DNA of 64,000 nt from Methylomagnum ishizawai (GTDB lineage: Bacteria; Pseudomonadota; Gammaproteobacteria; Methylococcales; Methylococcaceae). Position 1 is the stretch's first letter; each line of letters begins with the position of its first letter. The translations under genes were made by a program, and so were the position numbers. The stretch lies in contig NZ_FXAM01000001.1 of assembly GCF_900155475.1 (NCBI RefSeq), positions 1,909,501 through 1,973,500 of the forward strand, given 5' to 3'. The notes beneath the pieces were generated by a model. The model was given only the letters and a program-made list of their open reading frames with translations, was not told the DNA's origin and did not search any database. Positions 8,168 through 15,415 of the stretch are shown piece after piece.

Positions 8168-9772
8168 TTACGAGACCCCGGCCAAAGCGGCTTGCGCGGC
8201 CACGATGCCCCGGTATTGGGCTTCCTCGAACAGCGAAAACCCCGAAAGATCGGAATGGGCCGGATGGATGCGCCCGGAGCCTTCCGCCACGAGTTCCCGC
8301 CCGCCGTCCCACAGGAAGCCCGGACGCGGTCGCGCCATGGCGTGGCCCCAGCGGAATAGATCGACCCGCTCGGTCAACTCGCGGATGTCGGGATGGGGCC
8401 GGGCCAAGTCGGCCAGGATGGCTGCGGTCCAGTCGTAGCCGCTGCGGTTCGATAGCAGCTTGCGGCCTTGCGCCGGGGCCAGTTCGCTGAATGGCCGGTA
8501 ATAGGTCAGCACCGTGCCGCGTTCCCGGCTGCGCCAATGCTGGTGGGTGGCGACCACATAGCCCAGCGAAGGGCTTTGGTACAACACATTGTCCCAGGCC
8601 AGGGGCGCGCCATGCCGGGATTCCGGGACATCGTGCAGGCTCAGGTTCGCCACCAGCCAGGGCGCGTAATCGAAACCGGCCAAGGCCCGCCGCGAGGCTT
8701 CCGGCCAGTCCGGGCAGACATGGGGCAATAGGAAGCTGGGCGCGGCCCAGACGACGTGGGCGGCTTGCCAGCGGGTCGCGGTTTGGCTGGCTGGATTCCA
8801 GGCGTCGACCGTCACGCCGCTATCGGTTTCCTTCATGCGGAATGCCATCTGTCCACGCTCGATCCAGGGGTCCAGCCGTTCCAGCAGGCGGCGGACGATC
8901 CAGCCATTGCCCTCGGGCCAGGTCAGTACCGCGCCGTCCCGTGCCGCCTCGGCGCTGCCGGTGCGGCTGGCGAAATAATGGAGGCCGGCCCAGGCCGAAG
9001 TGTCGGCGGCGCTGCAACCGAAATCGTCGCGGCAGGCATAGTCCACATACCAATGCAGATAGGGCGAATCGTAGCCTTGCGCCAGCAGCCAATCCCGCAT
9101 CGAACCCTGGTCCAGCGCCAGGAAGCGCGGGTCGCGGGAGCTTTGCGCCATAGGCAGGGTGAAAGCGCGGCGGCCATCCTTGCCCACGGTATCGCGGTAG
9201 CCGCGCATGGCTTCGGCGAAGCGCTGGTATTGGTCGAGATCGCGGCGGGCCACGCCGCGCTTGGGTAACAAGCCCTCCTGCCAAGCGCCGTGCAGGAACA
9301 GCCGTTCCTGGGGCGCGAAGCAAAGGTGGCGTTCGTCGTAGCGTGGTTCCGGCGCGGCGGGGTCGCCCAGCAGCACGCCCAAGTCGGCCAGCAGCCGCCG
9401 CACCCAGGGCAATTCCACGCCGGGCAACGGCAGATAATGCGCCCCCCAGGGATAGGCCGAGATGGGATTCTCGCCCCAGCGGGCATTGCCGCCGGGTTGT
9501 TGTTCCAGTTCCAGCAGGCGGAACGACTCGAAGCCGTTGCGCTTCAGCCACCAGGCAGCGCAGAGTCCGGCAATGCCGCCGCCGACGATGAGCAGGGGGA
9601 TGGCGCGGTGTTCGGTGGGGGAGGGCCAGTCCTTGCCGCGCAGTTGGTGGCCGGTCAGGAAAGAGGGGCCGAGCAGTTCGCCAGCGGGGCGGGGATCGGG
9701 GCCGGGGGTGGCGGGCATCAGGCTTCCGCCCAGGCCGGATAGTAGGGAAAGACAGAAGTGGCGGCGGTGCAT
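8168..9772 (-). CDS. FAD-dependent oxidoreductase (amine-oxidase/desaturase-like fold), exported or membrane-associated
   Basis: This 534-residue protein has an N-terminal MHRRHFCLSLLSGLGGSL stretch, which looks like a signal or twin-arginine-like leader without a full RRxFLK motif. A classic FAD-binding GxGxxG follows near residue 60 (VGGGIAGLCAAWWLKRNG), then an acidic strand end (LLELEQQPGGNARWG), as in flavin amine oxidases and carotenoid-desaturase-like enzymes. It starts 11 bases after the stop of the AlkB-type gene, so the two are clearly co-transcribed. It could supply electrons to the oxygenases or act on the same substrate. Its reaction is unknown. Confidence 0.8.
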   Translation of the reverse strand: MHRRHFCLSLLSGLGGSLMPATPGPDPRPAGELLGPSFLTGHQLRGKDWPSPTEHRAIPLLIVGGGIAGLCAAWWLKRNGFESFRLLELEQQPGGNARWGENPISAYPWGAHYLPLPGVELPWVRRLLADLGVLLGDPAAPEPRYDERHLCFAPQERLFLHGAWQEGLLPKRGVARRDLDQYQRFAEAMRGYRDTVGKDGRRAFTLPMAQSSRDPRFLALDQGSMRDWLLAQGYDSPYLHWYVDYACRDDFGCSAADTSAWAGLHYFASRTGSAEAARDGAVLTWPEGNGWIVRRLLERLDPWIERGQMAFRMKETDSGVTVDAWNPASQTATRWQAAHVVWAAPSFLLPHVCPDWPEASRRALAGFDYAPWLVANLSLHDVPESRHGAPLAWDNVLYQSPSLGYVVATHQHWRSRERGTVLTYYRPFSELAPAQGRKLLSNRSGYDWTAAILADLARPHPDIRELTERVDLFRWGHAMARPRPGFLWDGGRELVAEGSGRIHPAHSDLSGFSLFEEAQYRGIVAAQAALAGVS

Positions 9773-9783
9773 GGGTTGGGTGG

Positions 9784-10893
9784 CTATGGTGTGCGATGGG
9801 CCTTGTAGTGGGATGCGGCGTGTTCGGTATGCATTTCTACGCGGTTCGCGGTGGCGAGGGAGGGTCCAGCCCAGCGCCGATAACCCGCGCTATGGTTCTT
9901 CACCCAAATCGCCGTCCAGAGGTATCCACAAGGCAGGGCCAATCCCACATCCAAACTCCGTAGCTTGGGATAGGGCGTGGCGGCGTGGCGGTGGTGGTCG
10001 GCGTGGCGGTTCAGCCCCAGGAAGATGAACAGGCTCACGGCGGAATCGCAGGTCCAGGCCGTCGCCCCGGCCCGGCCCGAATCCTGGGTCAGGCCGAGAT
10101 GCTGGAAATAATTCACCGCCTCCAATAGCTTCACCGCCACCACGGCCTGATACACCAGCATCGCCAGGGCCAGCGGCCCGAACGCCCAGCCAAACGCCAG
10201 CGCCAGCCCGGTTTCCGCCGCCAATCCCGCCGATACCGCGCCGGGTTCGGCCCGCCAAGCGATCCGCCATTGCGCCGCCACCGAACGTCGGAGGAAACCG
10301 CCGTAATCCTCGCCCACGCGGGCGGTGGAGGGGTCTCCGGCCCCGCCTAGTTTGGCATGATGGCCCCGGCGGTGGGCGATATAAAAATGGTCGTAGCCCA
10401 CCGTGATTAACAGCGCGCGCCCCAGGAGCTGTTGCAGCCGTCCGCGCCGGTGGATCAATTCATGGGCGGGCGCGATGGCGGCGCAGCAGGAATTGGTGCC
10501 GACCAAAATCCGCAGGGCCAGAAGGTTGGCGCATCCCGTGCCCCAATCCGCCGCCGTGGCCCAGGGCAGCCGCGCCACCATCCAGCCCATCCCCAGGATA
10601 TTCAGGATTTGCAGCAATACTAAGGCATACAGCAGCCCGTCGAAGAACCAGCCCGGCGCTGTTGTTGGAACCATCCGCCGTTCCGCCGGTCCCCAATGGT
10701 CGGCGGCGATCAACAGCCAGACCGGCAGGGTCCATAACAGGGCGGACGCCGCGCCATGCGGGCCGGTCAGCAAGAAGGCGAGGGTACAGGCGGGAAGGAA
10801 CAGGCACAGCCCGAATCCCAGCCACCATAGGGATAAGGCTTGGCGGGCCGCATCGGTAATTCCTTCCGCAAAGGGTTGGGCTGGAATGGGCAT
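9784..10893 (-). CDS. AlkB-type membrane di-iron hydroxylase/desaturase
   Basis: This 369-residue integral membrane protein has the full set of histidine motifs of the alkane hydroxylase/xylene monooxygenase family: HELIH (H144, H148), HRRGHH (H174, H178, H179), NYFQHLG (H265) and NRHADHHRH (H297-H303). About six hydrophobic segments surround them. AlkB enzymes insert oxygen into a terminal C-H bond using two irons and electrons from rubredoxin. No rubredoxin gene is adjacent; the flavoprotein gene directly downstream may serve instead. The gene heads a three-gene minus-strand operon and is divergent, with only 20 bases of spacing, from the carbamoyltransferase gene. Confidence 0.85.
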   Translation of the reverse strand: MPIPAQPFAEGITDAARQALSLWWLGFGLCLFLPACTLAFLLTGPHGAASALLWTLPVWLLIAADHWGPAERRMVPTTAPGWFFDGLLYALVLLQILNILGMGWMVARLPWATAADWGTGCANLLALRILVGTNSCCAAIAPAHELIHRRGRLQQLLGRALLITVGYDHFYIAHRRGHHAKLGGAGDPSTARVGEDYGGFLRRSVAAQWRIAWRAEPGAVSAGLAAETGLALAFGWAFGPLALAMLVYQAVVAVKLLEAVNYFQHLGLTQDSGRAGATAWTCDSAVSLFIFLGLNRHADHHRHAATPYPKLRSLDVGLALPCGYLWTAIWVKNHSAGYRRWAGPSLATANRVEMHTEHAASHYKAHRTP

Positions 10894-10913
10894 GAGGATT
10901 TGGAATAATAATT

Positions 10914-12680
10914 ATGAATATTATAAAAACAGCGGGCACATATTATCTTGGTCTTTGCAATACCTATCACGATCCGGCTTTGGCCATCGTGGATGCCGAA
11001 GGCAATGTGTTATATGCTGAAGCCACCGAGCGCTATCTGCAATATAAACGGGCGCTGAACCACGCGCCGGACGATTTGCATTTATTACCCGCCCTGCTGC
11101 GGGAATATTGCCCCGATGCCCGGCGCTTCGTGGTGGCCGGCAATTGGCGGTCGCGGCGGCCCCTCTATGAACGGCTGGCCCAATATTTGGGCTGGCTCAC
11201 CCCCAAGGGCATCCTCGGCTACCGGGGGCGGCGATTGACCGCCTGCGTCGAAACCTGGGAACTCAACCATATGCAGGCTTGCCAGCATCACGCCCTGCGT
11301 CGTGCCGGGATCGGGCTGGCCTGCGTCCTGCGGCGGGATTTTCCCGGTGTGCCGGTGGATTTCCGCCATTACGACCATCATCTGGCCCATGCCGCGTTGG
11401 CCTGTCAGGGTAGCCCGTTCGCGACGGCGGCTTGCGCCGTGATCGACTCCTACGGTGAACAGGGTTCACTGGCGTTCTTCGAGTATAGCGGCGGGAAACT
11501 GGTTCCCCGCCACGCGGCGCGGGGACCGGAGAGCCTCGGGTTCTTCTATATGAAGCTCACCGAACTATGCGGCTTCGAGTGGCTGGGCGGCGAGGAATGG
11601 AAAACCATGGGCTTGGCCGCTTATGGCCGTATCGACGAGGAGGCGCTGGGCTGGCTGCGGGCCATGATCCGGGTGGAGGGTGTGCGGCTGGTGCAGGACC
11701 GCGCCAGTTTCTTCCAGATGCTCAAACGCCTGGAAACCCGCCGCCGCGGCCCGCACCTGCCGCCGGAAACCGCCGCCGACCTGGCCCATACCGGGCAATA
11801 TTTCTTCGCGGAAACCGTCGGGCGCTTGCTCAACAACCTGCATGGCCTCCAGATTTCCGGCAACTTGGCGCTGGGCGGCGGCTGTGCTTTGAACTCGGCC
11901 TATAACGGGCAGATTCTGGCCGGGACGCCGTTCGAGGCGCTCTATGTGCCGCCCGCGCCCGCCGACGATGGCACGGCCTTGGGCGCGGCTTGGCTGGCGT
12001 TCCGGCAGGATCGTCCGGGTTTGGCCGTCGTGCCGCGCTTGCTTTCGCCCTACCTGGGCAGTTCCATCCGGGACGAGGCTATCGAACGCTACGCCCGCCA
12101 TTCCGGGTTGCCGGTCGAATATCTGCCCGGCGAGGCCATGGTGCCCAGGGCGGCGCGGCTGTTGGCGGCGGGCAAAATCCTGGGTTGGGCGCAGGGCCGG
12201 GCCGAATTCGGTCCCCGCGCCTTGGGCAACCGTTCCATCCTGGCCGATCCCCGTACCCCGGACATGGGCGAGCGCATCAACCGCGAGGTGAAATTCCGCG
12301 AGCGGTTCCGGCCCTATGCCCCGGCCATCCTGCACGAATATGGCCCGGAGTATTTCGAGGATTACCAGGAAACCCCGTACATGGACCGCACTTTGAAATT
12401 CCGCCCGGAGGCGCGGGCACGGGTGCCCGCCGTGGTCCATGTCGATGGCACCGGGCGGCTGCAAACCGTGAAGGCGGAGTGGAACCCCAGGTTCCATGCC
12501 TTGCTGGCCGAATTCCACCGCTTGAGCGGGGTGCCGGTCCTGCTCAACACCAGCTTCAATGTCATGGGCAAGCCCATCGTGCATGGGGTGGAGGATGCCA
12601 TGGCGGTGTTCCTGGGGTCGGGATTGGATGCCTTGGCGCTGGGGGATTGGCTGTTCGCCAAGCCGGGGAGGTGGACATGA
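10914..12680 (+). CDS. Carbamoyltransferase of the NodU/CmcH family
   Basis: This 588-residue protein has the complete family pattern. The N-terminal kinase-like part carries YHDPALAIV and HHLAHA, followed by LALGGGCALNSAYNG and PADDGTALGAAW. The C-terminal part carries AEFGPRALGNRSILADPR and VLLNTSFNVMGKPIV. Family members use carbamoyl phosphate and ATP to form a carbamoyl-adenylate, then transfer the carbamoyl group to a hydroxyl of an antibiotic, Nod factor or other small molecule. A hydroxyl acceptor made by the neighbouring oxygenases would fit. Its stop codon overlaps the start of the next gene (ATGA), showing tight coupling. Confidence 0.9.
   Translation: MNIIKTAGTYYLGLCNTYHDPALAIVDAEGNVLYAEATERYLQYKRALNHAPDDLHLLPALLREYCPDARRFVVAGNWRSRRPLYERLAQYLGWLTPKGILGYRGRRLTACVETWELNHMQACQHHALRRAGIGLACVLRRDFPGVPVDFRHYDHHLAHAALACQGSPFATAACAVIDSYGEQGSLAFFEYSGGKLVPRHAARGPESLGFFYMKLTELCGFEWLGGEEWKTMGLAAYGRIDEEALGWLRAMIRVEGVRLVQDRASFFQMLKRLETRRRGPHLPPETAADLAHTGQYFFAETVGRLLNNLHGLQISGNLALGGGCALNSAYNGQILAGTPFEALYVPPAPADDGTALGAAWLAFRQDRPGLAVVPRLLSPYLGSSIRDEAIERYARHSGLPVEYLPGEAMVPRAARLLAAGKILGWAQGRAEFGPRALGNRSILADPRTPDMGERINREVKFRERFRPYAPAILHEYGPEYFEDYQETPYMDRTLKFRPEARARVPAVVHVDGTGRLQTVKAEWNPRFHALLAEFHRLSGVPVLLNTSFNVMGKPIVHGVEDAMAVFLGSGLDALALGDWLFAKPGRWT
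10920..10925 (-). promoter_or_regulatory. Candidate -10 element (TATAAT) for the AlkB-type operon
   Basis: The minus strand carries a perfect TATAAT inside an unusually AT-rich island (about 10899-10930) in an otherwise GC-rich region. Transcription would start near 10913, about 20 bases before the ATG at 10893. No good -35 hexamer is seen at 16-18 bases. The element lies inside the first codons of the divergent gene, so the two units may interfere with each other. Confidence 0.4.
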
Positions 12681-14689
12681 ACGGTTTGCGCCGCCTGTGC
12701 CATGCCTTGTTGAAGGGTCCGGTTGTCCCCGCCGATGTGGAAGTCGCCGGAGCGCGGTTGGCGGCGGGTTTGGCCGGGGCCGGAGAAGACGAGGCCCGCT
12801 ATCCGTTCGCCGAAACTTGGCACCCCGTCGGCTTGCCCGAGCCGGACGATGCCGCGAGTCGGAGGAGGGCGCTGTGCGCCCTCGCGCCCGTCGCCTTGCT
12901 GGACGGCGTCTGGCTGGCCCGCGTGGCCCAGCCCGCCACCGCCCATCGGGCCAGCGAATGCCATTTGTTCGATCTGTATTGCCGCCTTGTCGGTTTGGAC
13001 GATCCGGCCTGTTCCCCGGCCCTGCGTTTCCGGGCCAAGCTGGTCGAGGCGGGCGTCCACCTGCCGCCGCTGGAGAGTCCGGCCTGCTTCGCCGCCGTGC
13101 CGGAGGCCGGGCTGGAGTTCGCCGCCGCGCATCTGGGTTTGATGCACCGGCCCCGGCGCTGCTTCCCGGAATTACTCGGTTACACCCTGGCCCATGTCCA
13201 GCGCGAACCAGGGTGGTGGGACGCGGAATCCGCCGGGCAACGCGGGCCTTACCGCGCCTTGGCGCTGGCCGCCTGGGCAGCCTATCCGCAACGGGAAGCA
13301 CAGGCCGGGCGCATCCGGCGGGGCTGGTGTTTATACCGGCGGTTGTTCGATGGCTTGGCGCGGAATGTGGCCGTCGAACTGGCCCGGCGCTCCAACGCCG
13401 CCGCCGCCATGGCCGATCTGGTGCGGGCCAAATGCCGCCACGCTATCGGCTACCATGGCCGGATCGAACTGCGGGGCCGGAGCCTCGATGCTTGGCTGGC
13501 CGCGAGCGCGGACGATCCCGGCCCCTTGCTCGCGGCCTTGCGCGATTCGCCTTGGGTGGACCGGGCTTGTCCCGCGGGCAGCCGCTTGATCCGGGCGGTG
13601 GATTTCGGCGGGCCGATGTTCGGGGTGTTCGACGCGGACGAGCGGCGGGCTTGCCTGGAGTGGATCGCCGACCCACAAGCTCCGGTCGAGGTGGCGTACA
13701 CATCGTGTACTGGGACGCCCTCCGATCCCGGACCCCGGCGGGGGCATGGCGCACGCACGCGAACCCCGCCGCGCAGGATCGATGCCCGCGACGTGTTCAC
13801 CCGCTTACTCGCCACCGAATCCCCCGCCGAGGCTCCGCCGGAAGCCGACGCCGTGATCCTGGGCGTCCTCCGCCGCGCCCGCTGCTGCGCCCCGTTGCAA
13901 CGCGGCCACCGCCGTTTTTTCCCCTATACCCCGGAAGGCTTCCACGCCCGGATCGAGGCCATGCACCGCCGCGAGGTCGGGCGCTACCGGCCTGGATCCG
14001 GCCCGCCCCGGCCCGGTCGGGAGGATTGCGAATGGGCGGTTTTGCAACTGGCCCCGGCCATTTTGGTCGATGGCGCTTGGCTGGCGGGCGTGGGCAGCGC
14101 CGCCGACTGTCTGGGGGAAACCGGGCGGCATTTGCTCAAGACCTATGCCGATGAACTGGGCGCGGGCCGGCCCGAATGGAACCATCCCAATGTCTACCGG
14201 CGCTTGCTGGAGAGCCTGGGTTTCGAGTTGCCGCCCTTCGATGGCGTGGCGTTCGCCCGCAGTCCCTTGTTTTTGGACGCCGCTTTCGAGATTCCGGCCT
14301 ATCTGCTGGCGATGGGGCTGAGGACGGAGCGCTATTTCCCGGAATTGTTGGGGCTCAACCTCGCCATCGAACTGAGCGGCCTGGGCGCGGGCTATTTGCG
14401 GGGAGTGGATATCCTGCGCCATCACGGTATCGACCCGGCCATCCTCCAACTCCATTTGAGCATCGACAACCTCGGCAACGGCCACGCGGCGCGGGCGCGG
14501 GAAGCGGTGATCCTGTTCCTGGACGAGGTCCGGCGACGGGAAGGGGCCGGGGCGGTGCAGGCGCAATGGCGGCGGGTGTGGACGGGCTATCTATCGCTGC
14601 ACGCGGCGGCGTTGGGCTTGGCGCTGGGGTTTTTGGGGCGGTATTTGCGGCACAGGCTGGTTGGGAAGCCCGTGCCACAAGCGGCCTAG
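12677..14689 (+). CDS. Two-lobed haem-oxygenase-like di-iron oxidase (HDO-type) protein
   Basis: The start at 12677 overlaps the carbamoyltransferase stop and gives 670 residues. The open frame extends further upstream but overlaps that gene. Both halves show the same helical fold signature: DGVWLA...FPELLGYTLAHV in the first half and DGAWLAGV...FPELLGLNLAIE in the second. The second half keeps likely metal ligands (E493 in YADELG, H503, E565, H582/H583, D597, H603), as in 'iron-containing redox enzyme'/haem-oxygenase-2-like di-iron oxidases such as SznF, UndA and BesC. The first half has lost most of these and looks structural. A Pro/Arg-rich linker joins them near residues 350-370. The reaction is unknown; oxidative tailoring is likely. 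Confidence 0.75.
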   Translation: MNGLRRLCHALLKGPVVPADVEVAGARLAAGLAGAGEDEARYPFAETWHPVGLPEPDDAASRRRALCALAPVALLDGVWLARVAQPATAHRASECHLFDLYCRLVGLDDPACSPALRFRAKLVEAGVHLPPLESPACFAAVPEAGLEFAAAHLGLMHRPRRCFPELLGYTLAHVQREPGWWDAESAGQRGPYRALALAAWAAYPQREAQAGRIRRGWCLYRRLFDGLARNVAVELARRSNAAAAMADLVRAKCRHAIGYHGRIELRGRSLDAWLAASADDPGPLLAALRDSPWVDRACPAGSRLIRAVDFGGPMFGVFDADERRACLEWIADPQAPVEVAYTSCTGTPSDPGPRRGHGARTRTPPRRIDARDVFTRLLATESPAEAPPEADAVILGVLRRARCCAPLQRGHRRFFPYTPEGFHARIEAMHRREVGRYRPGSGPPRPGREDCEWAVLQLAPAILVDGAWLAGVGSAADCLGETGRHLLKTYADELGAGRPEWNHPNVYRRLLESLGFELPPFDGVAFARSPLFLDAAFEIPAYLLAMGLRTERYFPELLGLNLAIELSGLGAGYLRGVDILRHHGIDPAILQLHLSIDNLGNGHAARAREAVILFLDEVRRREGAGAVQAQWRRVWTGYLSLHAAALGLALGFLGRYLRHRLVGKPVPQAA

Positions 14690-14701
14690 GACGGGCCAGG
14701 C

Positions 14702-15025
14702 CTAGGCTTGTCCGGCCCGCCGCTGTAAGGAAGGCAGGCGCCAGAACGCCACGCCCAATCCGTGCCGCGCTTCCCGTACGATCAGCACCGAGTGGCGGAC
14801 CAGCCGGATGACGTTGCCCTTCCTGAGGGCGAATACCAGCCGGGCGGTTTCGCCCACCAGCCATTCCTCCGGGGTCTGGGTTTCGACGAACACCCCGGAC
14901 CGGCTCAGGTTCTTCGCCACGCCCCGGAGTTGGTGGCCCGAGGGGGTGATGAGGTAGGCGGACAGGGAGGCTTGGGAGCGCGGTGCGCCGCGCCGGTCTT
15001 TCTGGGTGAAGATTTTGCTCAACAT
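14702..15025 (-). CDS. PilZ-domain protein (c-di-GMP effector candidate)
   Basis: This 107-residue single-domain protein has an RRxxxR-type switch near the N-terminus (DRRGAPRSQ). The second PilZ motif is NLSRSGVFVET, where D/NxSxxG is expected. These are the two c-di-GMP contact sites of PilZ domains. No output domain is attached, so it would act by binding a partner. It converges on the di-iron protein gene with a 12-base gap and is divergent from aceE. A link to the flagellar genes 30 kb away is possible but unproven. Confidence 0.8.
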   Translation of the reverse strand: MLSKIFTQKDRRGAPRSQASLSAYLITPSGHQLRGVAKNLSRSGVFVETQTPEEWLVGETARLVFALRKGNVIRLVRHSVLIVREARHGLGVAFWRLPSLQRRAGQA

Positions 15026-15282
15026 GGTGGGGTCCGGGTTGAATGGGGATGTTTGGCTTTTTCGGGTATCAAGGATTGGGAGAGGAGCCTATCGTGCAGG
15101 ATCGGACCGGATGTTACAAGCAAGCCATGCGCCAGCAAGCGGAATGCCTTGTATAACAGGGACTTGTTTTTAGGGGTAGCTACGAGTGTAAGGCACTCAT
15201 GACGGAAATGAGACGGATGGGACCCGTTTTTCAGATTAGCGGCGGAAATTGTCAGCTTGGACGGTAGCTGCGCCCGGAGCAA

Positions 15283-15318
15283 GGGGGTTGCTTGGGGGGG
15301 CGGTGGGGGGCGGCGGGG
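15283..15318 (+). promoter_or_regulatory. G-quadruplex-forming motif upstream of the aceE promoter
   Basis: Four G-runs of 5, 7, 6 and 4 bases are separated by loops of 6, 4 and 4 bases on the non-template strand. This meets the usual G-quadruplex pattern easily. It ends about 12 bases before the expected -35 position of the aceE promoter. Whether it folds in the cell is not known. Confidence 0.55.
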
Positions 15319-15352
15319 TGGAAATCGATGGATCATTGCGGAACCCTTTGTC

Positions 15353-15358
15353 TATAAT
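15353..15358 (+). promoter_or_regulatory. aceEp: Candidate -10 box for the pyruvate dehydrogenase operon
   Basis: A perfect TATAAT lies 57 bases upstream of the aceE start. The hexamer 17 bases upstream (GGATCA) is a poor -35, so an activator or upstream element would be needed. Confidence 0.5.
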
Positions 15359-15415
15359 CCCCGCTTCCAGCCGGACGACACCCATCCCAGTTCCAGTCAT
15401 AAGGACTCTATCGCT

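Larger units (their letters stand above)
15026..15415. other. Regulatory gap between the PilZ gene and aceE
   Basis: No gene is visible in these 390 bases. They hold two overlapping, mutually exclusive short stems: GAGTG/CACTC at 15184-15198 and CTCAT/ATGAG at 15196-15212. A strong run of four G-tracts lies at 15283-15318, and a perfect -10 box at 15353-15358. The region must carry the divergent promoters for both neighbours. Confidence 0.6.

Noticed and set aside
10900..10927. Plus-strand TTGGAA-N16-TATAAA promoter for the carbamoyltransferase
   Set aside because: Transcription would begin after the start codon at 10914, and no later start keeps the conserved N-terminus.
11565..13301. A 578-codon minus-strand frame under the carbamoyltransferase
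   Set aside because: The opposite strand encodes a protein with all the expected carbamoyltransferase motifs.
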